From positions 91,897 to 155,896 of the forward strand of contig DDCH01000004.1 in NCBI GenBank assembly GCA_002335055.1: DNA of 64,000 nucleotides, read 5' to 3'. The notes below the pieces were generated by a model. That model did no database searches and was not told the DNA's origin. It worked only from the letters and a program-made list of their open reading frames with translations. This DNA comes from Sulfurimonas sp. UBA2011 (GTDB lineage Bacteria > Campylobacterota > Campylobacteria > Campylobacterales > Sulfurimonadaceae). The position numbers were made by a program, and so were the translations under genes. This document shows, piece by piece, positions 25,648-34,518 of the stretch. The first letter of the stretch is position 1, and every line of letters begins with the position of its first letter.

Positions 25648-26779
25648 TGAGACATTCCTTGATTCTTTCTAATGCACTTCTAGTTTTTTCTTGGTTTTCA
25701 ACTAATGCTATTCTGATGTAACCTAAACCTGGATTTTTTTCTTTACGGTTATCTCTTGCTAAAAACTCACCTGGAAGGACTTTTACATTGTACTTTTCAT
25801 AGAGTTTTTTTGTAAACTCTAGGGCATCTTTTACTTCTATCCAGAGATAAAAAGTAGCAGATGGTATCTCTGTGCCGAGTATCTCTTTTGCAATAATAAA
25901 GTTTTCTTTATATATCTTTCGTGCGGCTATGACATGTTCTTCATCATTCCATGCGGCGGCTGCTGCACTTTGAAGTGGAAGAGGAGAGGCACAACCTATA
26001 TACGTTCGGTACTTCATATATTCTTTTAATATCTCTTTATCTCCCGCTATAAAACCAGAACGTAGTCCCGGTGCCGATGAGCGTTTAGAAATAGAGTTTA
26101 TAACAAGAACATTTTTAAATTCAGAGTTTCCGACATGAGCTGAAGCTTCTAAAAGAGAAGGTGATGGAGTGTTAGCATATATCTCGCTATAGCACTCATC
26201 ATTTAAAAGCACAAACTTGTGTTTAAGAGCAAGTTTTACCCAAACTCCAAGTTCATCTAGTGTTAAAGTAGATGTAGTGGGATTGTTAGGAAAGTTTAAA
26301 ATTACAAGGTCACACTCGGCTAATTCTTCTTCATTTATCTTTGGTTTAAAGTTGTTTTCTTTAGTCAGGTTGAGATGAATTACGTGAGAACGAGTTGCAA
26401 GTGCTGCTCCCTCATATATCTGATAAAAAGGATTAGTGTAAGCCATAACTGGATTTTCTATATCAAAAAGTAAGAACTGTGGGAAGTTAAAAAGTACTTC
26501 TCTTGTTCCAAAACAAGGGATAAGCTCTGCGTCACTAAGGTTTGTATTAAAACGTCGTTTTACAAAAGCTCTTATTGCTTCTCTAAGATTAACTTCTCCA
26601 CCTGTTTTAGGGTATTTTTTAAGAAGAGGGGCATTGTCTATCAAAGATTTTTGTATAAATGCAGGTGTTTCAAACTGAGGTTCACCTATAGTAAGGATAG
26701 ATGGAGTCAAGTTTGGGTTTGGTATAATATTTTTAAGTAAATTGTTTAGTTTTTCAAATGGATAGGGTTCAAAATTCAT
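25640..26779 (-). CDS. dapC: PLP-dependent aminotransferase, probable succinyldiaminopimelate transaminase
   Basis: A 379-residue class I/II aminotransferase (fold type I). The PLP-binding Lys lies in SISKRSSAPGLRSGFIAGD, a pattern typical of this group, with the conserved Asn-Pro-Thr stretch LNFPNNPTTST and NDECYSEIY upstream. The start EPYPFEKLNNLL resembles the DapC-type proteins of Campylobacterota, which convert N-succinyl-2-amino-6-ketopimelate to N-succinyl-LL-diaminopimelate for lysine and peptidoglycan synthesis. Its nearness to murC fits. Substrate assignment is by resemblance, so another amino-acid substrate remains possible. Confidence 0.75.
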   Translation of the reverse strand: MNFEPYPFEKLNNLLKNIIPNPNLTPSILTIGEPQFETPAFIQKSLIDNAPLLKKYPKTGGEVNLREAIRAFVKRRFNTNLSDAELIPCFGTREVLFNFPQFLLFDIENPVMAYTNPFYQIYEGAALATRSHVIHLNLTKENNFKPKINEEELAECDLVILNFPNNPTTSTLTLDELGVWVKLALKHKFVLLNDECYSEIYANTPSPSLLEASAHVGNSEFKNVLVINSISKRSSAPGLRSGFIAGDKEILKEYMKYRTYIGCASPLPLQSAAAAAWNDEEHVIAARKIYKENFIIAKEILGTEIPSATFYLWIEVKDALEFTKKLYEKYNVKVLPGEFLARDNRKEKNPGLGYIRIALVENQEKTRSALERIKECLNG

Positions 26780-26912
26780 ATGTAATTATAGCTAAAAAAG
26801 ATTTATATATAATTAGAGGGGTTCTTTTAAAAATATTTTTTACACTTTTTGATGAATCTTTCAATTGTGCACTTCTTAACTTTTGTTTAGCAAAAGGTTT
26901 AAATGCAGTCAT
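26768..26912 (-). CDS. Possible very small basic protein upstream of dapC
   Basis: Reading from ATG at 26912 gives 47 residues (MTAFKPFAKQKLRSAQLKDS at the start), rich in Lys and aliphatic residues, ending 12 bases inside dapC. It lies in an otherwise empty 227-base gap. There is no good ribosome site and no family match. It could be chance, and the frame may simply be open. Confidence 0.22.
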
Positions 26913-26973
26913 GTCATTTGTCTATAAGGTATATATTTCGTTTTGAATTTGATACTCATCTAAAAAACTTTTG

Positions 26974-26979
26974 TATAAT
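26974..26979 (+). promoter_or_regulatory. -10 element for the cytochrome c gene at 27007
   Basis: TATAAT in CTTTTGTATAATAGG (TG-extended), 27 bases before the start codon. The ribosome site AAGG lies at 26997-27000. Confidence 0.55.
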
Positions 26980-27006
26980 AGGTAAAATGAATAAAAAAGG
27001 TTAGAT

Positions 27007-27468
27007 ATGAAAATAGTTTTAGGATTAGCAGTTACATTGCTTTTTATGGGGTGTACTCTAGAGAAGTCAGAAGAAACACAAAAAACACAAGAAGAGATTT
27101 CTCACAGTATAGAGCAAATAGCAAAAGTGCTTAAAGAAGAGTCAAAAAAAATAAGTACAAAAGTTTTAACAGAGACTAAAAAAGTAGCACAAAAAAAACC
27201 TACAAAAATGATAGAAGAAAAAGTGAGTATAGATGGCAAGGTACTATTTGCTAAGTGTAGTTCATGTCATGGAGTTAATGGTGATAAAAAAGCACTTAAT
27301 AAATCTCAAAGTATTAAGGGATGGAGTGTAGTTAGATTAAGCGATGCTATCAATGGTTATAAAGATGGATCATATGGTGGAAGTATGAAAGGTGTTATGA
27401 GACCTCAAGTAAATAAACTAAGTAGTGATGAAATTAAAGCACTCTCAGAGTACATCTCTAAACTATAG
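27007..27468 (+). CDS. Small c-type cytochrome, lipoprotein with charged linker
   Basis: A 153-residue exported cytochrome. A lipoprotein signal ends in LFMGC, then a Lys/Glu/Thr-rich linker of about 55 residues holds the domain away from the membrane. The cytochrome domain has the heme site CSSCH in FAKCSSCHGVNGDK and a distal Met candidate in GGSMKGVMRPQV, ending with SSDEIKALSEYISKL. This resembles cytochrome c553-like carriers. It has its own promoter. The similar cytochrome at 19479-19883 shares the domain plan but lacks the linker. Confidence 0.87.
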   Translation: MKIVLGLAVTLLFMGCTLEKSEETQKTQEEISHSIEQIAKVLKEESKKISTKVLTETKKVAQKKPTKMIEEKVSIDGKVLFAKCSSCHGVNGDKKALNKSQSIKGWSVVRLSDAINGYKDGSYGGSMKGVMRPQVNKLSSDEIKALSEYISKL

Positions 27469-27549
27469 TAATTTATAAGAGTAGCTATTATTCAACAAAT
27501 ATGGCTACAATTATAAAAATATAACACTTTGTGTATAAAAAGAGAGCAT

Positions 27550-27750
27550 ATGAATATAATTGTAAATGGCCAAGATAAAGACTTTAGTGAAAATATTACT
27601 ATTGAAGCATTACTAAAAGTTTTAGAACTTGATGGAAAAGTTATGGCAGCTGCTGTAAATATGGATATCGTAAAACAAGATAGCTGGGGTTCACATCGTT
27701 TAAATGATGGAGATAAACTAGAACTGCTTGACTTTGTTGGAGGAGGTTAA
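27550..27750 (+). CDS. thiS: Sulfur carrier protein ThiS
   Basis: A 66-residue ubiquitin-fold protein whose C-terminal Gly-Gly carries sulfur, as a thiocarboxylate, for thiazole synthesis. The protein ends in LLDFVGGG, the diagnostic terminus, and starts MNIIVNGQDKDF, the ThiS first strand. I start at ATG 27550, because an upstream in-frame codon at 27529 adds seven residues with no family match. AGAGAG precedes this ATG. Other thiazole genes (thiG, thiF, thiH) are not in this window. The last 33 bases overlap the convergent acpS end. Confidence 0.9.
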   Translation: MNIIVNGQDKDFSENITIEALLKVLELDGKVMAAAVNMDIVKQDSWGSHRLNDGDKLELLDFVGGG

Positions 27751-28095
27751 AACCTCTATAGCTACTACACCAACCGCATACTCTCCATCATGAGTGATGG
27801 AGACACTCACATCAACAATCTTAAACTCATTTATAATTTTTTTACTCAAAGAGAGTTTAGGTGCACCCTTATCTGTCTTATAAATCCTCATATCATGAAA
27901 TGAACAGTCTTTACCTATACCTGTGCCTAAAGCCTTAGAACAGGCCTCTTTAATAGCCCAAAATCCAGCTGCTGTTTTATATGATTTTATGAGTAAGAGT
28001 TCGTCAGTAGAGAGAAATTTAAGAAGTCCCTTCTCTCCAAAGCGTTCTATCAAATGCTCCATACGAGAAGTTTTTATGAGGTCAATACCTATCAT
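27718..28095 (-). CDS. acpS: Holo-[acyl-carrier-protein] synthase
   Basis: Transfers the 4'-phosphopantetheine arm from CoA to ACP, needed for fatty acid synthesis. The 125-residue protein has the metal-binding Asp in MIGIDLIKTSRM, the Glu/Lys block FWAIKEACSKALGTG (W-A-x-K-E-A) and the end block SVSITHDGEYAVGVVAIE. Length is normal. It is the last gene of the fliL-acpS pair on the minus strand. The C-terminal 33 bases overlap the thiS end on the other strand. Confidence 0.93.
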   Translation of the reverse strand: MIGIDLIKTSRMEHLIERFGEKGLLKFLSTDELLLIKSYKTAAGFWAIKEACSKALGTGIGKDCSFHDMRIYKTDKGAPKLSLSKKIINEFKIVDVSVSITHDGEYAVGVVAIEVLTSSNKVKQF

Positions 28096-28109
28096 GTATA
28101 AATGTTTAC

Positions 28110-28670
28110 TTACTGAATTACAAATTCTGTAAATGTAAAGTAGATCCCACGAATATCACCATCACTAATCATAGCATTTAAAGTATCCATAATTTGTTGA
28201 GATACTTTTTGTTTTCCTTTTTTAGAAGAAATTTCTTCAAGTGTTTTTGAAGTAAGGACTCTAATGATTCTATCACGAAGAACTGGTGATTTTGCATCAA
28301 GTTCTAAACTTAACTCTTCACCTTCAAGTTCTAAACTCATAGTAACTTTTAAATAGCGGCGTCCTGCATCACTTTTAAGGTTTACTGTAAATGTGTCGAG
28401 TGGATATAAGATACCAATATCATATAACTTTCGAGAGTTGTCATACTGAGCAGATGGCCGGCTAGACATACCATTTTTTGGAACATTCATCTCTCGCATC
28501 TGTCTATTATTACTAGGCATTTCTTCATCATCACCAAGTACTACATATAGTCCAAGAACAACTAATATTGTAATTAAGAACAGTACAACTATGATAACTA
28601 TCATTAATGTATTACTTGATGTCTTCTCTCCTGATGCAGTTTCTTTTTCTTTTTTCTCTTCTTCAGCCAT
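28110..28670 (-). CDS. fliL: Flagellar basal-body protein FliL
   Basis: An inner-membrane protein of 186 residues that surrounds the stator and supports torque generation. A short acidic/lysine-rich cytoplasmic start is followed by one transmembrane helix (about residues 22-45, LMIVIIVVLFLITILVV). The periplasmic domain ends with the FliL block SSKKGKQKVSQQIMDTLNAM, then FTEFVIQ. These match FliL. It is intact, unlike flgH. It is followed by acpS after 14 bases and preceded by radA. Confidence 0.9.
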   Translation of the reverse strand: MAEEEKKEKETASGEKTSSNTLMIVIIVVLFLITILVVLGLYVVLGDDEEMPSNNRQMREMNVPKNGMSSRPSAQYDNSRKLYDIGILYPLDTFTVNLKSDAGRRYLKVTMSLELEGEELSLELDAKSPVLRDRIIRVLTSKTLEEISSKKGKQKVSQQIMDTLNAMISDGDIRGIYFTFTEFVIQ

Positions 28671-28732
28671 TATTCTTCCTGGAATGTATTAGTATTGTTA
28701 GTATAGCGAATATTTATAATTAATGACAAATT

Positions 28733-30079
28733 TTAATACCATTCTAAAAGTTTTGTTACTTCATCTACTATAAATGTCTTTATTGGCGACTTTTCAAGTG
28801 GTTTTTTGGCTACAAGAGCTTTTGTAATGTTTTGCATTTTTGCCTCTTTTAGTCTAACATCAAGGGCATACACCTCTCTAACATCACCAACAAGAGAGAC
28901 TTCTCCAATAAATATAGTCTCTTTAGATATAGCCCTATCACGAAAACTACTGATAATAGCTGCAAGTATGGCTAAGTCTGCCGCTGTTTCTGTTATTTTT
29001 ATTCCACCAGTTATATTTATAAACACATCGTATCCTGAGAGTGGTATTTCGAGTTTTCTCTCTAGTAGTGCTAGAAGCATATTAAGACGATTATTGTCAA
29101 AACCAGTTGCTTGGCGTTTAGAATTTGGAGTATGAGACTCTGAAACTAAGGCTTGAACCTCAAGGATTATAGGACGAGACCCTTCCATGATGACTGTTAG
29201 TGCTGAACCACTCTGTGTAGAGTTACGGTTAAAAAAACGCGATGCCACATCTGTGGCTGAGACAAGTCCTTCTGCTCGCATTTCAAAAACACCTATCTCA
29301 CTTGTAGGGCCAAAACGGTTTTTGAACCCACGAAGTATACGAAGCTCTTGAGAAGAATCTCCTTCAAAGTATAAAACTGTGTCAACCATATGTTCTAAAA
29401 CACGAGGGCCTGCTATAGATCCTTCTTTTGTGATATGTCCGATGATGAAAATGGCAATGTCTCGCTCTTTAGCGATGCGCATGAGTTCAAATGTGATTTG
29501 GCGAACTTGTGTCACACTTCCCGGTGCAGAGGTAATAGCTTCGGAATATATAGTTTGGATAGAGTCTATAATTATAAACTCATAACTACGATGTTCTAAC
29601 TCAACTAAAATTTGATCGAGTCTTATTTCGCTCAGAAGATAGAGTTTATCTTCATTGGATTTTAAACGATTTGCACGAAGTTTTATCTGTCCTGCAGACT
29701 CTTCTCCCGTTACATAAAGTACATTTTTCCCTAAACTTGCTATGTTTGAACCGACTTTTAGAAGTAGGGTAGATTTACCAACTCCTGGACTTCCACCTAT
29801 GAGTGTTAGGCTTCCCGGAACTACACCACCACCTAATACATTGTCAAGTTCAGGGTCAAGAGAAGAATATCTATATATCTCTTCTTCGACAATATCGGTA
29901 ATACTAATAGCCTTTGTACTTTTACTTGTAGTAGACTTTGTCTGTTTAACGACTTCTTGTTGATGCTCGTTTAACTCAACAAAACTATCCCAAGCTCCAC
30001 AGTTAGTACATTTTCCCATCCATTTTGGAGTTGTTAATCCACAGTGTTGACACTCAAAGAGTACTTTTTTCTTAGCCAT
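28733..30079 (-). CDS. radA: DNA repair protein RadA (Sms)
   Basis: A 448-residue hexameric helicase-like recombination protein. The N-terminal zinc finger is CQHCGLTTPKWMGKCTNCG. Walker A is GGSPGVGKSTLLLKV, followed by VTGEESAGQIKLRA. The RadA-specific motif KNRFG is in RGFKNRFGPTSEIG. The C-terminal Lon-type domain has the SGYDVFINITGGIKI stretch. RadA assists homologous recombination by promoting branch migration. All motifs are intact and length is normal. It ends 62 bases before the fliL start. Confidence 0.95.
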   Translation of the reverse strand: MAKKKVLFECQHCGLTTPKWMGKCTNCGAWDSFVELNEHQQEVVKQTKSTTSKSTKAISITDIVEEEIYRYSSLDPELDNVLGGGVVPGSLTLIGGSPGVGKSTLLLKVGSNIASLGKNVLYVTGEESAGQIKLRANRLKSNEDKLYLLSEIRLDQILVELEHRSYEFIIIDSIQTIYSEAITSAPGSVTQVRQITFELMRIAKERDIAIFIIGHITKEGSIAGPRVLEHMVDTVLYFEGDSSQELRILRGFKNRFGPTSEIGVFEMRAEGLVSATDVASRFFNRNSTQSGSALTVIMEGSRPIILEVQALVSESHTPNSKRQATGFDNNRLNMLLALLERKLEIPLSGYDVFINITGGIKITETAADLAILAAIISSFRDRAISKETIFIGEVSLVGDVREVYALDVRLKEAKMQNITKALVAKKPLEKSPIKTFIVDEVTKLLEWY

Positions 30080-30141
30080 TAGTCTGTCTTTTTGTTGGTT
30101 TTATAAGTGAAATAGTAGTATAAAAAGAGATAAATATTGTG

Positions 30142-30164
30142 AAATATGGCGTATTGCCATATTT
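30142..30164 (-). terminator. Hairpin terminator downstream of ftsY
   Basis: AAATATGGC and GCCATATTT form a perfect 9-bp stem around a GTATT loop. It starts 14 bases beyond the ftsY stop. The A-rich arm after the GC pairs makes a weak U tract on the minus strand. It would separate ftsY from radA, which then needs its own promoter. Confidence 0.6.
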
Positions 30165-30177
30165 TAAGTGAAAGTTC

Positions 30178-31056
30178 TTACTCTTCTTCTACAAAAAGAG
30201 CATCTAAAAGACCATCAACAAATTCAAACTTGTTAAAAGGAACTAAGTCTTCTGGTTGTTCACCCGTTCCTATGTAAAGTATAGGAAGTTCAAGTGCATA
30301 AGCGATAGAGAAGATACTTCCACCTTTGGCAGTTCCATCAAGTTTAGTGATGATGATGGCATCTATACCTATCATTTCATTAAAAGCTTTTGCTTGAGCT
30401 ATTGCTGAGTTACCCTGTGTTCCATCAAGAATAAGAAGTGTTCTATGTGGAGCACCCCCATGAGATTTATCACAAATACGATTTATCTTTATAAGCTCAT
30501 TTGCTAGGTTAGTTTGAGTGTGAAGTCTTCCTGCTGTATCGATGATAACATGATCTATACCCTTACTTTTTGCAGAGTCAATGGTATCGTATGCAACGGC
30601 TGAACTATCATGTCCTTGTTGTGAAGCAACTATAGGGATATCAAGTCGTTTAGACCAAAGTGTAAGTTGCTCAATAGCTGCTGCACGAAATGTATCTCCA
30701 GCACCTAAAATAACACTCTTACCTTCTTCTTTATACTTATATGCTAGTTTAGAGATAGTTGTTGTTTTACCAGCTCCATTAACACCTACAACTAGTTCAA
30801 CAAAAGGAGCTGTAAACTCGGGCTCAATATATCTAGTATGTGCTAGAGTAGCTAGGAGTTTTGAGCGAAGTATCTCACGTGTCACTTTATCTTGATAAAT
30901 TTCATTAATGATGATGTCAACTAAGTCATACTCTACATCAGCCTCAAGTAAAATTTCTTCTAGTTCTTCATGGGTGAAAGTGACTTTTTTCTTAGGAACT
31001 ACTGTTTTTAGAGCTTCAACTGTTTTAGCAAGTCCTTTTTTGATAAAACCAAACAT
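30178..31056 (-). CDS. ftsY: Signal recognition particle receptor FtsY (NG domain only)
   Basis: The membrane-targeting GTPase that docks SRP to the SecYEG translocon. The 292-residue protein lacks the long acidic A domain of enteric FtsY, as expected in Campylobacterota. A short helical N domain is followed by the G domain: G1 GVNGAGKTTTISK, AGDTFRAAAIEQL, G3 DTAGRLHTQTNL, G4 TKLDGTAKGG and the GTGEQPEDLVPF closing segment. It directly follows the TlpA-like gene, whose stop codon abuts its start. Confidence 0.95.
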   Translation of the reverse strand: MFGFIKKGLAKTVEALKTVVPKKKVTFTHEELEEILLEADVEYDLVDIIINEIYQDKVTREILRSKLLATLAHTRYIEPEFTAPFVELVVGVNGAGKTTTISKLAYKYKEEGKSVILGAGDTFRAAAIEQLTLWSKRLDIPIVASQQGHDSSAVAYDTIDSAKSKGIDHVIIDTAGRLHTQTNLANELIKINRICDKSHGGAPHRTLLILDGTQGNSAIAQAKAFNEMIGIDAIIITKLDGTAKGGSIFSIAYALELPILYIGTGEQPEDLVPFNKFEFVDGLLDALFVEEE

Positions 31057-31617
31057 TTATAGACCTAGTGCTTTCTTTATATCACTCTCGATAAACTCTT
31101 CTTCAACGGCACCTTGATAAAAGTTGATTAATACACCATCTTTATACATAACCATTAAAGGAATCCCAAAGTTTTTACCTATCTTTAGTTTTTTCGCTAC
31201 TGTATATACTAAACGGGAGTTTTCGCTAGAATTTACTAGTGCATAATTAGCATCATATTTTTCTCTAAAAATTTGGAGCTTTTCATTTTTAATATTATCT
31301 TCAATAGTTATACCAATGATTAGTAAAGAGTCTTTGTACTTCTTCTGTAATGAAGCTAAATATGAAGCTTCAGCTTGACAAGGAGGACACCAAGTAGCGA
31401 ATATATCTAGAATGATAACTTTTCCCTCAGCTCCTTTTACGGTAAAACCAGTAGGACTTTTTTTCACTCTATATTGTATATTATCTAGTTCTGTAAGTAA
31501 AAATTCATTTGTTGAGAGTATAGAGTTTGCTTCATCTGAAGTACTCTGATCGTTAGAACAAGCACTAAAAAGTAAACTTATTAGGATTAGAGATGCAAGA
31601 ATAGAAAATTTTAACAT
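31057..31617 (-). CDS. TlpA-like thioredoxin-fold lipoprotein
   Basis: A 186-residue exported thiol-disulfide oxidoreductase. The signal peptide ends in the lipobox LFSAC20. The catalytic motif is TWC77-P-P-C80 in DIFATWCPPCQAEASYL, a family-typical reducing pair, and the cis-Pro is in FGIPLMVMY. Proteins of this type reduce disulfides in apocytochromes c before heme is attached, which fits the several cytochromes in this window, but the role is inferred. It shares a divergent region with the folate cyclo-ligase gene and is followed with no gap by ftsY. Confidence 0.87.
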   Translation of the reverse strand: MLKFSILASLILISLLFSACSNDQSTSDEANSILSTNEFLLTELDNIQYRVKKSPTGFTVKGAEGKVIILDIFATWCPPCQAEASYLASLQKKYKDSLLIIGITIEDNIKNEKLQIFREKYDANYALVNSSENSRLVYTVAKKLKIGKNFGIPLMVMYKDGVLINFYQGAVEEEFIESDIKKALGL

Positions 31618-31665
31618 AATATTTTTAACCTTTAATTTGTTTTATTTGTTGTAGAATATAGCGAA

Positions 31666-31671
31666 ATTATA
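31666..31671 (-). promoter_or_regulatory. -10 element for the TlpA-like gene (and ftsY)
   Basis: On the minus strand GCTATAATTTCG, a TATAAT box, 49 bases before the start codon. Its context is the same as at the SulP promoter. Confidence 0.5.
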
Positions 31672-31688
31672 GCGATAAAAGATTAAAT

Positions 31689-32240
31689 ATGACTCTGAGT
31701 AAAACTACCTTTAGACAAAACAGCTTAAAAACTTTGAAAAACAGTCCTGTACATAATAGACTTTATAAAACATCACTAGTAAATAAAAAACTATTAATGT
31801 TATTAAAAAGTAAAAAAAGACAAAAAATCCTTTTTTACTATCCACTCGATATGGAAGTAAATATTGTGAAGACCCTAGTAAAATTACGCAAGAAGCATGA
31901 TATTTATATACCATTTATGGTTGAGCAAAGTTTTAAGATGGTACCATTTAGACTGCCTCTGCGACGAAAAAAGTTTAATATTTTTGAAGCAGGTAATACA
32001 AATAGAAAAATAAATAAAATAGATATAGCCATCGTTCCAATAGTTGGGATGGATGGAAATTTACAAAGAGTTGGTTTTGGAAAAGGGATGTATGATCGTT
32101 TTTTTGAAAAATTACAAAACAAACCATATACAATTTTTACACAACTCGAACTATGTTACACAAAAGAGTTTATTTGTGACGCTCACGATATTTCTTGTGA
32201 CGTACTTATAACACCAAAGAAGATAATAGGAATAATATAA
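31689..32240 (+). CDS. 5-formyltetrahydrofolate cyclo-ligase family protein
   Basis: A 183-residue enzyme that converts 5-formyl-THF to 5,10-methenyl-THF using ATP. The glycine-rich block near the C-terminus, GFGKGMYDRFFEKL, is diagnostic of the family. Upstream, FYYPLDMEVNIVKTL and KMVPFRLPL resemble the substrate-binding parts, although this copy is divergent. Its stop overlaps the rny start (ATAATG at 32239-32241), so both are coupled. Confidence 0.8.
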   Translation: MTLSKTTFRQNSLKTLKNSPVHNRLYKTSLVNKKLLMLLKSKKRQKILFYYPLDMEVNIVKTLVKLRKKHDIYIPFMVEQSFKMVPFRLPLRRKKFNIFEAGNTNRKINKIDIAIVPIVGMDGNLQRVGFGKGMYDRFFEKLQNKPYTIFTQLELCYTKEFICDAHDISCDVLITPKKIIGII

Positions 32241-33808
32241 TGTTAAACGAAATACTACTAGGTGGCGGAACTGCCATAGTAAGTGGTGTTGTTGGGTTTT
32301 ACATTTCTAAAAAATTAACAAGTGCTAATTTTGATGTTTATAAACAACAAGCCATTGCTAAAGCAAATGTAATAGAACATGAAGCATCAGCACTACTTGA
32401 ACGTGCTCGTTTGAAATCTTTAGAGATTGAGCATGAGGCACAAAAAAGTTTTGACAATGCTAAACAAAAAGCAAAAGCAGATATGAGTCAACGCGAAGAT
32501 GTTCTTATACGCCAAGAGCAGAGTTTTAAACGCTTTAAAAAGACAGAAGAAGAAAAACTGCAAGAAGACTCAGTAAGTCTAAAAGTGCAAAAAGTTAATT
32601 TAGAAAGAAATGAAAAATCTCTAACATCATTACAAGAAAAATATGAGAAGAAGATAGATGAAGCACTCCATGTAATAGAACATAGTGCTGGCATGACAAA
32701 AGAAGAAGCAAAAACGGCACTTCTTAAAAAGGTGGAGTATAAGGCTAGGGGTGATATAGCTCATATCGTTAGACGTTATGAGAATGAAGCAAAAGAAGAG
32801 GGTGAACGTAAAGCTAACTTTATACTGGCTCAGGCAACTAGTCGTTTTGCTGGTGAGTTTGCTAGTGAGCGTTTAACTAACCTTGTACATCTAGATAACG
32901 ACGAACTTAAAGGTCGTATCATTGGTAAAGAGGGGCGAAATATTAAAGCTCTTGAGACACTTATGGGTGTTGATATTATCATTGATGATACTCCAAATGT
33001 GATACTTGTGAGCAGTTTTAATCTTTATAGACGTGCGATTGCTACAAAAACTCTGCAACTTCTTATCGAAGATGGTCGTATTCAACCTGCTCGTATTGAA
33101 GAAATATTTGCAAAAGTGACAAATGAGTTTGAAGATAAAATTTTAGCAGAGGGTGAAGAAATTGTTGCTGAGTTAAACATCGGTGTAATGCATCCAGACC
33201 TAATGAGACTGATAGGACGACTTCGTTACCGTGCAAGTTATGGGCAAAATGCTCTTGCACATACACTCGAAGTTGCACATCTAGCAGGTATAATGACAGC
33301 AGAGATGGGTGGAGATATCAAACTTGCAAAACGTACTGGTTTACTTCATGACATAGGTAAAGCAATGACACATGACCATGATGGAAACCATGTAGACTTA
33401 GGTGCTGAGATATGTAAGCGTTATAATGAAGATGAAGTGGTTATAAATGCAATTTATGCGCATCATGGACAACAAGAGATAAACTCTATAGAGTGTGGTG
33501 CCGTATGTGCTGCAGATGCCCTCTCTGCAGCTCGTCCAGGGGCAAGAAGAGAAGTACTAGAGTCATTTTTAAAACGTGTGACGGACATAGAAGAGATAGC
33601 TTCAGCACATAGTGGTGTGAAACAGGCATATGCTATAAATGCAGGTCGTGAAGTTAGAGTTATAGTAAATGCTACACTAATTAATGATGATGAGTCTATT
33701 TTAATGGCAAGAGAGATTGCAAAAGAGATAGAGGAAAGAGTTCAGTATCCTGGTGAGGTAAAAGTAAATGTTATTCGTGAAAGCCGAGCAATTGTCTTCG
33801 CAAAATAA
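32240..33808 (+). CDS. rny: Ribonuclease Y
   Basis: A membrane-anchored endoribonuclease of 522 residues that begins mRNA decay. It has an N-terminal transmembrane segment (about residues 4-20), a coiled coil (about residues 40-155), a KH RNA-binding domain (IIGKEGRNIKALE) and an HD nuclease domain with GLLHDIGKAMTHDHDG and the downstream YAHHGQQEINS. All metal-binding His/Asp residues are present. Length and order are normal. The gene follows the cyclo-ligase in the same operon and terminates in the hairpin at 33805-33831. Confidence 0.95.
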   Translation: MLNEILLGGGTAIVSGVVGFYISKKLTSANFDVYKQQAIAKANVIEHEASALLERARLKSLEIEHEAQKSFDNAKQKAKADMSQREDVLIRQEQSFKRFKKTEEEKLQEDSVSLKVQKVNLERNEKSLTSLQEKYEKKIDEALHVIEHSAGMTKEEAKTALLKKVEYKARGDIAHIVRRYENEAKEEGERKANFILAQATSRFAGEFASERLTNLVHLDNDELKGRIIGKEGRNIKALETLMGVDIIIDDTPNVILVSSFNLYRRAIATKTLQLLIEDGRIQPARIEEIFAKVTNEFEDKILAEGEEIVAELNIGVMHPDLMRLIGRLRYRASYGQNALAHTLEVAHLAGIMTAEMGGDIKLAKRTGLLHDIGKAMTHDHDGNHVDLGAEICKRYNEDEVVINAIYAHHGQQEINSIECGAVCAADALSAARPGARREVLESFLKRVTDIEEIASAHSGVKQAYAINAGREVRVIVNATLINDDESILMAREIAKEIEERVQYPGEVKVNVIRESRAIVFAK

Positions 33809-33831
33809 AATAAGCATAATGCTTATTTTAT
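33805..33831. terminator. Bidirectional terminator between rny and the DUF3365 gene
   Basis: A perfect inverted repeat with 13-base arms, ATAAAATAAGCAT and ATGCTTATTTTAT, around a one-base centre. It overlaps the stop codons of both convergent genes. The A/T flanks give a U tract in either direction. Confidence 0.75.
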
Positions 33832-34407
33832 AGACTTCTCTATCGTAACAATAATAGCCCCACGCAAGTCACCCATTTTATAAGCAGTTGCCCTGTCAAG
33901 CGGATATTTATTAGCTATTTCATGTTTAAGTTCAACATTTTTAATATCACCATGACACTTGAGACAAGCTTTTTTATTTATAATTAAAGGTTTGTAATAC
34001 TTATATGTATTCTTATCGATTTTTTGCAGTAGATACTTAGGAAGTATTACATTTGAGCTTTTTAATGATTGTAGAGACTCAAGAATAGTACGTTCTTTTT
34101 GTGATGGTATATTTTTATGGCTTCTATATTTTACACTTACACGTTTAACACTTACACCCCTAGGGAGCTTTTGATTTACTTCTTGTGTTAATATATATGC
34201 TTGGTTCGAACAAAAATCGAGTGCATGTAACACTCCACCAGATTTCATTCTTTTTTTCATGTTTAGACCAAGTGTTTTTATAAGGAGAGTAGAACTTTTA
34301 TGTCCTATTTTCACAATTGATTCTAAGTTGTCAACTTTATTGGGAGATACTGCTAAAAGTATGCTGGAACCGATAGTAACTAATGATAATATTTGAAAAG
34401 TATTCAT
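33823..34407 (-). CDS. DUF3365 heme-binding protein (Tll0287-like), exported
   Basis: A 194-residue protein with an N-terminal signal or anchor (about residues 3-20) and a DUF3365 domain. The c-type heme site is KKACLKCHGD near residue 155, the usual family position, followed by the family end RATAYKMGDLRGAIIVTIE. DUF3365 proteins are found as sensors or redox proteins in the periplasm. The exact role is not known. It stands alone on the minus strand, convergent with rny and divergent from atpB. Confidence 0.82.
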   Translation of the reverse strand: MNTFQILSLVTIGSSILLAVSPNKVDNLESIVKIGHKSSTLLIKTLGLNMKKRMKSGGVLHALDFCSNQAYILTQEVNQKLPRGVSVKRVSVKYRSHKNIPSQKERTILESLQSLKSSNVILPKYLLQKIDKNTYKYYKPLIINKKACLKCHGDIKNVELKHEIANKYPLDRATAYKMGDLRGAIIVTIEKSIK

Positions 34408-34480
34408 TACAAAACTTCCTTATTGCTAGATCTATAGTGAAATTATAACAAGACTTAGAATATTTTAATGCAAGTTTGAC

Positions 34481-34486
34481 TATAAT
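34481..34486 (+). promoter_or_regulatory. -10 element for atpB
   Basis: TATAAT in GTTTGACTATAATC, 33 bases before the atpB start codon. The ribosome site GGGAG is at about 34507-34511. Confidence 0.5.
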
Positions 34487-34518
34487 CTCATAATTATTTT
34501 AAGACAGGGAGCTTTTCT

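Noticed and set aside
26758..26946. A 62-codon plus-strand frame in the gap before the cytochrome gene
   Set aside because: It starts inside dapC, has no ribosome site and shows no family pattern.
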